A DNA stretch of 64,000 nucleotides from Haliclystus octoradiatus (lineage: Eukaryota > Cnidaria > Staurozoa > Stauromedusae > Haliclystidae). Every line of letters begins with the position of its first letter. Positions within the stretch are counted from its first letter, which is position 1. Position numbers and translations under genes: made by a program. The notes beneath the pieces are model-generated. The model made no database searches and had not been told where the DNA came from. It was given only the letters and a program-made list of their open reading frames with translations. The stretch covers positions 15,835,103-15,899,102 of the forward strand of contig OU744452.1 of NCBI GenBank assembly GCA_916610825.1. The letters run 5' to 3'. Positions 11,101 through 22,652 of this stretch are shown here, in pieces.

Positions 11101-14100
11101 CTTACTTTTATTTGAATATTGAATTGAAATTAAATCAATTGGTCATTGCATCATTCTTTCAGTAACAACCCTTATTTCCGCTATAATTCTACCAGAAAGT
11201 TCTTTAATAGATATATAAAATATATTACATCAATGTATATCTATGTAGGTATGTATCTGCTATTTATGTCCTCTCAATTGCGCATGCGCAATTTTGAGCA
11301 CTATTGACTTGGGATTTGCGAATACTATTTATCTCTTGATTCGATAAATTGTAAATATCTTGTAAACAAATATACAATGCGTGGTCATCCTTACAAACTA
11401 TATTCAACGCAAATGTGTAGGACCAATATTACGAAATTTATGTTTAACAACAGAGTGATACCATGGTGGAACTCACTACCGGACTTTGCAGTTAATTCTA
11501 AGACTGTCAAAGAGTTCAAGGCATCACTCGAAAAAGTAAACACGTTATCACATTGCAAAATTTTTGGCTATGGTTAATCAGTTAATCATTGAAACAATAT
11601 CTTTAAATTAATTACTTATTTACAATCATTTTATCACACATTAATTATCTTCTTATTCATGTATTATATATATTACTTGGGCCACATGTTAGTGAGGGTG
11701 CAAACTCTCCTTTGTTCTTGCCTGTCATTTTTTGGCAAATAAATGAATGAATGAATGAATGAATAAATGCATAGCAAACTACTTCGGTAGTTAATTGAGC
11801 AGAGCACTCTCGTATAACACAGATGTTTTTTTATGTTTCACCACATTGACCTAACTATAACAGGAGAAGTCAGTCCCTTGTTCATTGAGCGGTACTGATA
11901 ACGGCTATTGGCCAGAAACAAATACTTTTCTGCTGCTATTTATGTCTCAATTCTCAATTGCGCATGCGCAATTTATACTATTTGCGAATGCATTGCTCGC
12001 TACTTCGATAGTTTGAGAACGTATGGCAGAAATGCTTTTTCATGTGGTAAATTTTTCACCGCATTGACTAACTCATCTTGACCTAGCTATAACAGGCGAA
12101 GTCAGTCCCTTGTTCATTGATGACGGCTAATGGCCAGAAACAAATATTTTTCTGCTGCTACTTAAAACATATTATATTTATATTGATATTTTTAGGCTTT
12201 TGCAAACTGGCAATACTAGTGTCTCCCGTCCGCAACCGCGTGTTCCATATATTCTACGTGAATCTCTTGGTCCAACAGTTATTGATCTCTCTTCCACGTC
12301 TGATCAGGAACCTCGTATGAAGCAACCTCAAGCAGAAGAGACCGTCGTTCGCCCCAAACCTTTGATATGTTCACCTCATGTTATGCAAACGAGACAAAAT
12401 AATCATAATCTACGAATTATAGAGGAAGATGACGATGTTATATCAAATGTAAGATCATTTATTATGCTTGAATTTAAATTTAAGTGTAAATTCTGTCAAA
12501 AAAAAATGTTATAATTAATATCATGGAGTACATTGTTAACCATGGTGTTCTGGCTAAATTGAGGACTGTAGAAAGTTGAGTAATACCGTTGGTTCGATTA
12601 GTCAATTAGCAAAGAGAAAGTCTTGAATGCAATCAAGTACAATTTATTAGGGTTGCGTTCATAGAGCTGATTAACTCACAACATAACTAAATTTCGTCAT
12701 ACCAGGTTGGTTATGAACTATATTAAAATTTTTACATCAAAAGGAGGCTAACTAATACAAATACGATATTATACAAAAACTACTATACGATCGCTATAAT
12801 CATGCGGTTTTCGCCCGAACACATGTAGTAAATGTATTATGGCCTACTGATAGCCGTTTGGAATTTAATGTCATCCACATAGTTTTTAAACACTAGCGTT
12901 AGAAGTTTGATGTAAGAGAGCCAGTCATTTGGGCATTATTTCGAATGAACTTTGACAGGTTTTTTGGCATATAGTTGGCTACCACCTTATAAATCTCTAG
13001 AATCGGGCATACTAACGATATTTGCACTGGTATGGACTCGATGCTAGCCTGTGACCATGTTACATGGAGAGACCATGGAGAGACGAACGCTTGAATCCCT
13101 TTCGACGCACGTGCAATTTTTTATAACCCGAATGGACACGCATTGGTGATGCTTTATTTTTATAGTCATTTCTGATCATTGTCAATAGAGCATATTCCCA
13201 CCCGTTGATGGGAAAACGCTTAATAATTCCATATAAATAATTTTCATTTCTTTTCAGAAAGAGAATGCTCCTGTTGTTTTGAAACCACCGTCATCCTTTA
13301 CAAACACAAAATCTGACCACATCGTCGATGCTAAAACTCATTTGTGCAACGAACCATCAAATACACTTGCACAAGAGGACATTTACACTCAAATCAATTC
13401 AATTAAAAACAATTTGCAAATGGCACAGCAGTTAAAAGAAAAACAAAGGTAAATGTAATAATGTTTTACCTGTAATAAACGGTCATGAATTAATTATACA
13501 TATTGACTGCATATAACAGGTAAAGTAATAAGAATTCTACATATAGATACAGAGTACTGTATATCATATGTTAACCTGATACTGTATGTCATATGTATTT
13601 ATGCCTATAACAATAGGGTCATATTCATGTTTTAATTAGTAACCTTTATTAAAGGAGCAAAAATGACCGGCAGGCGCTACGCACTTCAGATCACGTGCAT
13701 GTTTATTGTTCATAACACAATGTACATTGTTGACATGAATTTATAACAGATTAGGCCTGCGTAGAACAATAGTTTCAAAGCGAGACGGTTGAATTACGCT
13801 AAGCATAAATTCAACTTGTGCTCGCAGCGGTCGCCGGTCAATCTTGCCCCTTTAACTTCGTTCTTAATCTTGAGGCTGTATGTAAGTGACACTTTCTATA
13901 GCGTAAAGTGTCCTTTATTTGCCGGTCAAAATGACAAAATATATCATATCATATATCATAGAATGAATAAACTAGCTTGAAGTTGTATTGATCATTTCTT
14001 CGGCTGCTTTCATTTTTCATTATATACGTTATTAGTACGCAAGTCTATCGTTCAAACATATGACGTTGCTGTGTCCAAAATTCCAAAGTACTCGTAAAGA

Positions 14101-16339
14101 TTACTAACTGAAACAAAAAGTTCCTATACAATTAATTTGGGAATAATTTTCTTATTTTGGATTCACTTTTTTATTCCTTATTTGCTATATATCACCCATC
14201 TCTACATCCAAGCCTGAAGATCAAACGGTTGATTTTATCTCAACATATTCAAACAATGTAACCAACCAATCAGATTGTAAGATTGTGATATTTTAAAGGG
14301 GCAAGATTGACCGGCAACCGTTGCGAGCACAAGTTGAATTTATGCTTAGCGTAATTCAACCGTCTCGCTTTGAAACTATTGCTATACGCATGTCTAATCT
14401 GTTATAAATTCATGTCAACAATGTACATTTTGTAATAGACAATAAACATGCACGTGACTCTAAGTGCGTAGCGCCTGCCGGTCATTTTTGCTCCTTTAAA
14501 ATGTCAAATACAGTAAAATCCGACTTCAACGGTATTCTGTCAATAATAGTAGGCCAAAAAATCCGATATCGAGTAATTTACGGTCAAACTTTGCTAAATA
14601 TTTACCGCTTACAACGGATTCTGCCAAAACCGGTAAAATAGTTTGTCTCACTAGCATACCGTTCTTGCCGGATTCAACTGTAAATAAGTATTGGTTTTCC
14701 AAATATTAATATATCATTCGTTGTTGCATTGTTTTCTTTGTGCTTCTACAGCTATGCACTTTATGTTTTAGAAGTGATGCGATCGGCAAGTTAGTGTAGC
14801 GTTTTAATTGCATTCTATTTTTAATTAATAGTTTACTACGTCAAATCCGCGATCAAATAATGGCGGAGCTCGAATTTACTGGTACGAAATCCTTTTTTGT
14901 TCTTGAAGAGAATGAGAAACATCGTTTTATAGAATTGGAAACATCTGTTACAAAGGTAAGGTTTGACTCTGCATTTATTAGATTAAACTCAGGGATAAGA
15001 AGACAAGCGATATAATTGACGTGACTTTGCGATGCTTCGTCATAATACTAATATGACATTTTCAAGTGAATATAATTAAAAGGATAAGAATTTAAAGGGG
15101 CAAAATTGACCGGCGACCGCTGCGAGCTCAAGTTGAATTTATGCTTAGCGTAATTCAACCGTCTCGCTTTGAAACTATTGTTATACGCGAGCCTAGTTTG
15201 TTATAAATTCATGTCAACAATGAACATTGTGTTATAAACAATAAACATGCACGTGATCCTAAGTGCGTAACGCCTGCCGGTCATTTTTGCTCCTTTAAAA
15301 TAAATCAGTATTTATAAATTTACAGTGTAATGAAAAAACGTCGCAAAATCACGTCTATTCTATCGCTTGTTTACTTATCAAACTTATTAAGCAATTTTTT
15401 TTTTATTAAACTCAGGAATACATTTTATATTTGTAACCCAAATATAAATATTATGCAAATAATAAAATTTATACTTGCCTGATGATGGCCGTATGGCGTG
15501 AAACTCGGAGTAGCGAGAACAGTATGTCTCTTTTTTGACTCATTTTATTTATTTATTTATCAAAGCTCTGATATTTATCATTGAGCAATATATACCTACA
15601 CAAGCATCAAGCATTGAACAACTCACATGTAAATATTAAATTTAATTTTGTATCTACTTCATACTTTTATTGAAGTATATCCATCTATCTATAGCCTTGG
15701 CATGAAACTAATAGTAGCAAATATGAATGTCTGATTTTTTCGTTTATTAATTATTAAACAGCTCTGCATTTATGGCATCGAGCACTATTAAAACAGCAAA
15801 GACTACATGTATAAGTACCTTTATATTACTAAGTATCTATATATCGCCTTTATATTGGGTTGATTTTAGAACCTTAGAGATTTGTTGACATACCTAGTAA
15901 TATTCTATCAGATTTATTGATAGGAATTTTGTATGGTTTTGATCTTACTACCAAAACGAAGTTTTCTGACTATGATAATGCTAAGTTTGTTGCCATTACG
16001 CTTTTCACATTTATTTAAAGCACATTAGACTCTAATAGACTGGATTGTCTCCAAGATCTTGAATCGAAGTTTACGGGAAATGTTTCGAACTTGAAGTAAA
16101 GCAACATACCCTCTTGATAGCGACCAACATCTGAATAGTGAACATAATAAACAAGGTGTTCACGTTATACGATTTTACGTTAAAAGGTGAATGCTGAGTT
16201 GAAAGACATCGATGAACGAATAACAAAAGGTATACCATCTGTTATGCAAATGAAAGAACGAATAGCTATGCTGATTGGCTGGATTAGTCAATCGAACAAT
16301 GAATTCCAAAGTAAGGAGAACTTATCATTACTTGGATAA
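5147..16339 (+). CDS. SFI1: SFI1-like centrin-binding repeat protein (5' end not found)
   Basis: In-phase exons: 5147-5346, 5891-5965, 6578-6652, 7204-7323, 10728-10893, 10991-11024, 12196-12448, 13258-13448, 14832-14955 and 16187-16339 (stop). The first four encode helices with regularly spaced Trp, e.g. RALLAWKDSY, RAMKSWKVYI, LLKWKQV, ALWFWSQRL, IISNWHKYAK and GVKRWIE, matching the SFI1 repeat that binds centrin at centrosomes and basal bodies. VRHFAMKWYDLAKKK in the 10728 exon looks like the last repeat. The next exons encode a low-complexity, acidic and Pro-rich linker, then a predicted coiled coil (LEENEKHRFIELETSVTKVNAELKDIDERI). Phase shows at least one upstream exon is missing. More repeat exons may hide between 7324 and 10727 (see the 8446 candidate). 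The last exon contains a possible donor near 16310, so the C-terminus may differ. Two separate genes split near 9.7 kb cannot be excluded. The family call rests on the W-repeat pattern. Confidence 0.6.
6108..6290. mobile_element. CCCGGGGG-type MITE fragment
   Basis: It opens GTGGGGGGGGGACTTCC and runs through AAATTTTAGGGTCTTCATTC, shared with 18886-19030. Confidence 0.4.
6692..6800. mobile_element. CCCGGGGG-type MITE fragment
   Basis: CTCCGGGGGTTAGTTCCA matches the end of the 2347 element; the other end is missing. Confidence 0.4.
6940..7087. mobile_element. pogo-like MITE, CGCTTA type, copy 1
   Basis: TACAGTGAAACCCGCTTAAA to GGGTTGCACTGTA, with TA borders; internally deleted relative to 44118. 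Confidence 0.58.
7429..7611. ncRNA. Head-to-head pair of hammerhead ribozyme motifs
   Basis: Minus copy 7498-7459: TTGC, CTGATGA, TCGCTTAGGCGT, GAA, ACT-TTA-AGT, A, GCAA. Plus copy 7541-7580: TTGC, CTGATGA, TCGCTTATGCGT, GAA, ACT-TCA-AGT, A, GCAA. The arms of about 73 bp also share flanking sequence out to GAAAATAGTC. A 36-bp spacer separates them. It lies in an intron of the SFI1-like gene. Confidence 0.72.
7685..7945 (+). repeat. GCGCATGCGC-type dispersed repeat, copy 2
   Basis: Longest copy, from AATTGCACATGCGCACTATT to CAAGTACTTGTCTGCTGC. No coding capacity. Confidence 0.55.
7960..8035 (-). repeat. Decayed hammerhead-like fragment
   Basis: The minus strand reads TTGATAATGGC...CGAAACGTTGTC, resembling the PLE hammerhead class with a short AC/GT stem III and GTC cleavage, but the CTGATGA core is damaged. 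Confidence 0.3.
8446..8502 (+). CDS. Candidate extra exon of the SFI1-like gene
   Basis: A pyrimidine-rich acceptor (TTATTTTCTTGCCAG) and a perfect GTAAGT donor bound 57 nt, which keeps phase 0/0 between the 7204 and 10728 exons. The phase-0 peptide lacks a Trp. A shifted frame reads LYVKQWLTSRLSK, which looks more like an SFI1 repeat but would need another phase-adjusting exon. Unproven. Confidence 0.22.
8527..8615. mobile_element. CCCGGGGG-type MITE fragment
   Basis: ATCCCGGGGGAGATAACA on the left and CCCCTGGGGTTTCTCAAC on the right form a short element of the same look. Confidence 0.4.
9050..9300 (-). mobile_element. pogo-like MITE, GGTCACC type, copy 1
   Basis: TACAGTCAACCTGTTATAAC to GCTGGCTCTTATATACAG, with a partly duplicated centre (TTTTCTATTGAATCAACC occurs twice with changes). 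Confidence 0.6.
9421..9603. repeat. Near-perfect 183-bp foldback
   Basis: Outer arms 9421-9463 and 9561-9603 are perfect inverted repeats (AAATAGTTCATACTTTCCGT outward). Inner arms pair GGAGAAAAC..GAAGGC with GCCTTC..GTTTTCTCC and AAAATTAC with GTAATTTT around a GC-rich centre. Confidence 0.8.
9710..9724 (+). promoter_or_regulatory. CRE plus ETS composite site inside the SFI1-like gene
   Basis: TGACGTCA is directly followed by CCGGAAG, an ETS core. This arrangement is common in housekeeping promoters. It lies about 1 kb before the exon at 10728, in a long stretch without recognised exons, so it could mark an internal or separate promoter. Confidence 0.3.
11270..11945 (+). repeat. GCGCATGCGC-type dispersed repeat, copy 3, split by a LINE
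   Basis: The left part (AATTGCGCATGCGCAATTTT) ends near 11340 and the right part resumes near 11780 (CTACTTCGGTAGTT). The LINE end at 11377-11768 lies between. Confidence 0.5.
11377..11768 (+). mobile_element. Truncated non-LTR retrotransposon 3' end
   Basis: The 66-codon frame resembles the C-terminus of LINE proteins (RTNITKFMFNNRVIPWWNSL..SKTVKEFKASLEK), followed by a 3' UTR and an AATG tail (AATAAATGAATGAATG). The 5' part, including RT, is missing. Confidence 0.65.
11946..12166 (+). repeat. GCGCATGCGC-type dispersed repeat, copy 4
   Basis: Directly follows copy 3 as a tandem neighbour, ending 30 bp before an SFI1-like exon. Confidence 0.55.
13649..13855 (+). mobile_element. TTAA-type MITE, copy 2
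   Basis: TTAAAGGAGCAAAAATGACC to GGTCAATCTTGCCCCTTTAA. Ends are imperfect inverted repeats with TTAA borders (piggyBac/Kolobok-like by border only). Confidence 0.72.
14293..14499 (-). mobile_element. TTAA-type MITE, copy 3
   Basis: Reverse orientation to copy 2, same ends and length (207 bp). Confidence 0.72.
15092..15298 (-). mobile_element. TTAA-type MITE, copy 4
   Basis: Same family and orientation as copy 3, 207 bp, intact TTAA on both sides. Confidence 0.72.
15474..15620 (+). ncRNA. Hammerhead ribozyme motif with complete 3' module
   Basis: Stem I CTTGC/GCGAG, CTGATGA at 15479-15485, stem II GCC-GTAT-GGC, GAA at 15500-15502, stem III ACT-CGG-AGT, cleavage base A at 15512. Then TTTTTGACTC, an ATTT-rich tract, and the terminal inverted motif GCTCTGATAT..CATTGAGC near 15566-15590. 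Confidence 0.68.
15690..15835 (+). repeat. Truncated PLE module with half hammerhead
   Basis: It begins inside stem II (CCTTGGCATGAAACTAATAG), lacks CTGATGA, and runs to GCTCTGCATT..GCATCGAGCACTATT. It is the uninterrupted counterpart of the 465-850 copy. Confidence 0.6.
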
Positions 16340-16506
16340 AATAAATGAATTATTCAGTGATTTAATTCTATTTATGTACAAAAATGTAAATAATGTGCAA
16401 AATTTTCTTAAAAGGTATATAAAAAAGTTTAATAAATTACAAAATTTTATCCAGTTGCTTAACAAATCAAATCACATGATAAAATATAGCATCACGTGGT
16501 ATGACA

Positions 16507-19500
16507 TCACGTAATAACTACACCACGATATAACACAGCTTTGTTTGATGAATCAACTAATGCAGGCCATACATGACATTTCACCCAAAATCCTTTATCA
16601 TTTGAATTATGAAAACGTGTATGTGTAACTGAACTGAACATTTCTGCTGTGCATTCAATTTCTAATGGTGGATTTTGATTACACATCGCCCATGATAACC
16701 TCGCACATTCACATGTATATCGTGTAAGACCTGGCATACGATCGAGGTTAGGGTAGTCTGGTAAAACGTCTTTCATTTGTTCTGTAATTCCCTACAAGAA
16801 AATCAAATCAAATTATTATTATCATTATCAAGATTCATAAAATAGCACCATATACGTCAAACGTTAATTTTGCAGACGGGAATTGGTCGATTTTTGAATG
16901 TTTAGAAAGTTAGGAGTTTAGGACGAGTTTAGAAAGCGCAAATTGATAAAAAGTTGCCATTACTCGAAATTTACATCAACGGGTATATATATAACAATCA
17001 TTGACAAAACAAAAATCAAATATTGAACAGACTGATTACAGTTATGCATATTGACAATCGAGACCTGTCTGCCATGAAATCTGTTAAAATTGATCGGTTT
17101 TGTCGCGGCTGAGATCAACAAAGAGCATTTACAATCATTGCTCTCAGCGAAAGAAAGCCCCTCATCTAGAAATAGAGGAGTGGTACGGGTGCCTTCGGTA
17201 GGACGACACCGTCTTCATTACTTTATTTTTTTATACATGTATGTTGTAATGTATACTTGTATAGCCTAATCAACCCTTTGGAAAAAAGTTTGATGTAAAC
17301 CAAAAGGTTTTCTGAATAAATGATGATGATGATGATGAACCTCCATTTCAATACTAGATAACTCCAAGGGAGATTGTTTAATTTAATGTAAAGCACTTTG
17401 ATAGATAGAGCTTTATTCCAACAGTTGAAGCATTGGATGTTGTAATTTCTCAATATTGTTAACATAACTTAAAGTGGTTACAGATATTTGGGAGCTATAA
17501 TTATCCATACATGATCATTACTAGAGAAGCTAAGACATTGATAATGTTTCTCAAGTACTTCAAAAAGAGCATTGATGACCAGATGGCGTGTATTGTAGTT
17601 GAGCCTTTGTTAAACTCTGTACTGTGGTTTTATGGTAACTGTATGCTGCAGCTCAATGTAATTTACTGTCTCTGTGTATGGCAAGATAAGTTTTTCCTCT
17701 ATTGCATATGTTTTAAAAATCGTTGAATTTCAACGAGAAATGGAAAGGATATAAGCGTTTATACGAGTAGCGAAAACGTAATTTCACATCTTTTCCGCAA
17801 CTTTGAGGTGACATAAAATCGAAACTGTTGCAAAATCGTGGCTATAAATTACATTTCTGAACTCAGCTCATCGAAAAATACATGTATATATATTTTTAAC
17901 AAATTCTAAGAGGGTGCTTGGAAAAACTGCAGATTCTCTATGGAATGACCCAAATTGCACAGCGTGTACAGTATTTTCTCCTTTGTACTTAAACTCTGTA
18001 CTGTGGATTTATGGTAAATACTGCACAATGCAGCTCAATGTAATTTACTGTCCCTGTGTAATACTGCACAGCCAGGCTTACCTTCACAATGGGCTCGATA
18101 TCAAATTTATTGGTTGTTGATTGGAGATATTCTTGTACGTATTGTGTCATTTCAACATACGATGAACCTTTTGTTGTTCCATCCATTGTATCAGGTATGG
18201 CCAAAAGTTGTCTAACATTCTTACGAACATGGCTTGTGTAGTCTCTAGCAAGACGGAAAGATGCCTAAAACAAATTACAATTATATATATTATAGTGGTC
18301 CGTCGAACCGTGGTCACCAAGGTTATATATGTATATATGGTGGTCCATCGTTCTCGTAGTAGATATCCATATTAACGAGAGAAATAGAATTGAAATAGTA
18401 AAAATTCAGGGTTCATAGCATCCACTGAGGCATGCTCTGTCCTTATTTTCCTGGACACGAAATATTACGATATGCAATTACTTCATGTCATTAAATGATT
18501 TCGTAGGTTCTCTTCTCTTCTGGAAAAGTTGCGAATTCAGAATACTTTAAGTCATCTTATCCGATAATAATTATTATTCTGATAGACTTACCACGACAAC
18601 AGCTAATAAAATCTTTGGTTTGATTTCAGTCTGGCGGGATAACTTTGATAATTCTTTAATTTGATCTAAATCATCGAGAGCGTCTAAACGTCCTTGCGTG
18701 TACAATGCTTCGTAACGTTCAATAATTTGCGTTAAGCGTAGCGTCTCTTGTGATAAATTATCAAATTTACCTCCTCGATTAACATGTTTTTGTGCTTCTG
18801 CAGACAACCTGTAATAGAGTGAAAGAGACGATTACTATGTGTATGATAGCTATGCATTACGCTGAAGTCAGGGTAGAAATTGTAACCGGCGGGGGGGCAT
18901 TTCCAATTTTCCATACATCATTTTTAATTGATCAACACTTTTCGATATTTCTAACTTTTCTTTGTTATTTTCATCGTAAAAACATGAAATCGTAGGGTCT
19001 TGATTTTCGCCTGCTGTAAAATTTTACCGTCTTCTTGATTTCTGAAAATGTCACATCGATCCCGTCTTAAAAGTATCGAAAAGAGGAAGTGGCATCGGCC
19101 ATGGAATATCGGGCATGTGTTTATATGGTTGCTATTAGTGTCTATTAAAACTCATTACATATAGCTATGATTGTATTGACCTGTATTCTTACGGAAAGAT
19201 ATTTTTATATGTCACTGTATAAGAAAAGACTGCAAACAGTATCTATAAACGTTGGACTTTGATAAGATCTCGTTGTTTGTATATGAATGAATATATATTT
19301 CAATCAAATAATTATTAGATATGATTTCAAGATTGTAGGCACCCCTTAAGCACAATTGCTTGTTTATTAGAAGGACTATACTATGCTAATTTGTACGTGA
19401 TGTTGGATAGATTACATCTAATTTATATATTTATTTACCATTTCAATTTATAATTTTGTGCTGATTGATAATGTGAGTGATATTTCGCGAAAGAAAAAAA

Positions 19501-21298
19501 TCGTGAAGATATAAAGGAATCGTGAAGATATAAAGGGACGAGAGCATAATTATATAAAATGTCAATAGAATCACGGTAATCGGCTAAAAATCGATGATCC
19601 AAGGCATGTTCAGTAAATCAAAGCCAATTATATGTTTGAATTCAGACAAACAAATGAAGAACAACGTTTCATCATTTACCCCGTATTATATCGTAACTCA
19701 ATAAGCGCTAAATTAATCTATTTAGACGTTGCCTTATTAATGATATTAATTTCCATTTAATGATTTCAAATGTTTATATTGATTGATTTTCAAATAAAAC
19801 ACAACAACAAAGCACACTTAATTAAATCAAACCATAGATCAAACCTATCAACTTTATTCCGAGTAACCTAATTAGTTCAGAAACGTTTGGAATTTCTAAT
19901 TTTTACATGCACAAAACATCTTTTGAATTTTCGGGTGACGACTTTATACGGACTTGTATTTCTTTCTTTGTTTTTTGTTTTTTAAAATCTATTTTTGATA
20001 ATTTATTTTTTTGATAAGTTGTACCTCCTGCACATACTATAAAGTTGTATGCACTTTTAAAGTTATAAGTATGATATATGTCAACATTTGCCAAAGTCAA
20101 CTTCGTCAAGATTCTGATCAGTCTATAGAGGGAATCGCATGTCTATAAAGAATGGCTGCGGCGTATAGCTGCGCCTTGGCAGTCAAGGTGACAATCAAGG
20201 TCAATATGCCACGCCTATTAACGACGTGATAATTGATCTGCACGTTATATCTGAGGTCAGTGATAAGAATGAACACCGATGTTTTTAGCGAGATATAACA
20301 CTTCATACGCTGCATACAACCTTTTCAAAGAAAAGAGAACTTTCTAAAACTGAAAGTTCAAGTCTGCGAACATGCTATACGCTTCCTTGAGGATTTCCAG
20401 AAATAGATGAGTTGTAAAGGAAAGGCATATTTGATAGGACGATGCGATGTATCGATAGACGCATCGATAGAGAACAGTGACGTCCTACACGTTATGTACT
20501 TTATCAATATTTATGCTAAAGACGGTAAAAGACTCATTGAACCAAGACATACCAAGCAGAGAAAAGAAAATATTTAAAATAATGGTAATTTCTTTGTGAT
20601 TGTGAAAACATTCCCTAGTATGAAACCATGAAACTAGTGTATATGCATTATGCATTCTCAAATTTGATACAAAATATTCAGTAGACTTGTGAGCTAATTT
20701 CGAAAGGCAAAATTACCAGCTATAACTCATTTAACCTGTCATTCGCGCTGAGACTTTGTTATGAAGAAAACGAACATAGCAGCTCTTTGGGGTTTAAGTT
20801 CACGAGCGATAAATACACTTGGCGGCCGCTGGCGCGTGTCATGAAATTCTATTATTATATACTTGGTACAATAATTGCAAAAACATGCTTAATTAATTAA
20901 ATCCAGATATGTAAACGTTGATAAATGAAACTATATAATAGTAATATTTACCTGTCACTTAAATCTCTTTCTCTTTGTCTTAATTGATCGTTAACTGATT
21001 CCAATCGTCTGTTTTTCTCTCGTAATGTTTTGACTTCTAAACTCAATTTGTCTGCTTCGTGATCCATAGTACTTTTTCCTCCGTACGTCTGTTGTGTGGT
21101 ATCTGATGATTTTGTTTTCACTGATAATTTTGGTGAATATGACATTTGTTGTGATCTAACTGTAACCTTTGCTAGACCATTACTCGTCTCTGTTTTACTT
21201 GAATCACTTGAACGAAATTTTGCCTTTACCTGAGGTGATCTTTTACTATCAGACATTGTTCTGGATGAGATACCGCTGGGTCGATTGTGATTCATCAC
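16507..21298 (-). CDS. SPATA18: MIEAP/SPATA18-like mitochondria-eating protein
   Basis: Four minus-strand exons, all in phase: 21298-20952 (ATG), 18808-18592, 18264-18082 and 16791-16507 (stop), giving 343 aa. Residues 1-80 are Ser/Lys-rich and low complexity. Residues about 80-120 form a coiled coil (SLEVKTLREKNRRLESVNDQ without heptad breaks). The rest matches the MIEAP C-terminal domain: helices around RLTQIIERYEALY, ASFRLARDYTSHVRKNVRQL, and the diagnostic end CHVWPALVDSS..VLYRGVVIT (human: YHVWPALMEN..VIMKGEAVT). Human MIEAP is an outer mitochondrial membrane protein in mitochondrial quality control. Human protein is 538 aa, so this one is shorter, mainly at the N-terminus. It ends only 168 bp from the stop of the convergent SFI1-like gene. 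Confidence 0.82.
17041..17222 (+). mobile_element. SINE family 1, 5'-truncated
   Basis: It starts at GACAATCGAGACCTGTCTGC and keeps the conserved end GGAGTGGTACGGGTGCC..ACACCGTCT. Confidence 0.65.
17300..17338 (+). repeat. LINE-type GATGAT tail
   Basis: CTGAATAAATGATGATGATG, matching the tail at 22460. Only a short 3' piece is recognisable. Confidence 0.4.
18886..19040. mobile_element. CCCGGGGG-type MITE fragment
   Basis: CGGCGGGGGGGCATTTCC, then a body shared with 6108-6290 (AACATGAAAT..TAGGGTCTTG). Confidence 0.4.
20129..20470 (+). mobile_element. SINE family 1, strongly diverged
   Basis: GGAATCGCATG..GGCTGCGGCG and the late AGAAATAGATGAG segment align in order with better copies; many differences. 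Lies in an intron of the MIEAP-like gene. Confidence 0.4.
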
Positions 21299-21483
21299 TT
21301 CTTGTCTTTTTGTTTACAATATTTTCTTGTATTTCTATGATTTGTTCACATTTCCAACCACAGAAAATAAGCCGCGGAAAGAAGAACACGAATACGCCTA
21401 AATATGCGATGTCACGCGTTCTTAATGTTTTGAAACACAAAAATAATGCTTCATTTTTCAAGATAGGACTTTAACAACAGACT

Positions 21484-21494
21484 TACGTCACACG
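21484..21494. promoter_or_regulatory. CRE-like site upstream of the MIEAP-like gene
   Basis: TTACGTCAC lies about 190 bp upstream of the minus-strand start codon at 21298. It is a one-mismatch CRE. Chance occurrence is possible. Confidence 0.25.
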
Positions 21495-22204
21495 TCAATG
21501 CGTCTATGCATTTTAGTAACAAATAACAGGACGTTAGACAGATATTCTATTAAGCGTGAAGACCGCATGTGCTTCAAAATGTGTTCAAGTTGCCAGTTCA
21601 GCTGCAACCATATCAGATCTGATACATGTTATGAAGGTGAAAACGACAACTAACTTTGAACATGCGAATATATCTTATCTTTGGGTTATATTGGAATAAT
21701 TACCGATTATCTCTTGAAGAACGATAATCTGGGCGATTTATCGTTAACCGATGTTTTGATAATCGGTTTTACTGTCCTAACGATATATACAGACAGATGT
21801 TTATAATAAAATTTATGTTTATCTAATAGCCGATAATATAGTGCTCTATGTCTTCATTTGACAGAGCGGTAAATAATAATAATATGTATTCTTTGACTCT
21901 TTCACCATATACTATTATTATTAGATAAATGTTTATTTAAATACAGTGGGTAAGATTGTTGATCATAAATATTAAGCAATAAAAGCCCTAAGGTTTGCAG
22001 TAATTGGGGTTCGAATATTTCATATTTTCAATCAAATTTGCTTGATATATATTAATTTAATATTTCATTCGGAAAATCGACAAATATTTGAAAATTTGAT
22101 GTGATGCATTTTTAAATTTGAACATTTTGAGAACAATTCAAAAAAAATAACACGCTGTAAAATTGACAATATTCCATATTTTATCTCGAAATCTTCAAGT
22201 ATTC

Positions 22205-22464
22205 ACATTATTAGCTGGTATTCACAAATGGAATCAACAAGCCTCCTGGATAAAAGAAATAGCTAACAGAACAACATATATAGATAATTTGAAGAAAACA
22301 TTAATTAAATAATATATATCTTATGTAAATTTGTATACTTTATATAAATGTAAAATTTGCTAATACTGTATTAACTTTTTATTATTCTTAAATACTATAT
22401 TATATGCATTTTGTAATCAGCCCTGTGAAAACAAGCCTAGTATGGCTTACCAGGCCCTGAATAA

Positions 22465-22495
<31 letters not shown>
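22205..22495 (+). mobile_element. Truncated non-LTR retrotransposon 3' end with GATGAT tail
   Basis: It ends CCCTGAATAAATGATGATG with about ten ATG units. A short upstream frame (HKWNQQASWIKEIANR) may be the last codons of the LINE ORF. Similar GATGAT tails occur at 17310-17336 and, reversed, at 25062-25092. Confidence 0.5.
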
Positions 22496-22496
<1 letters not shown>

Positions 22497-22652
22497 GTAT
22501 TTCACATTTCATTTGCCTTTTGGGCCAATATTTCATATTTCAACCACACCTGAAGGGGCCTCGACTCTTGTAAAACACACAATAGACTGATATTTGGGAG
22601 TAATTTTGATTGAATTTCAACGGGAAAAAGATAAATTGAGAGGTTCTTAATT

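Larger units (their letters stand above)
18809..20951. other. First intron of the MIEAP-like gene
   Basis: Besides a MITE fragment (18886) and a diverged SINE (20129), nothing is recognised. Confidence 0.4.
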
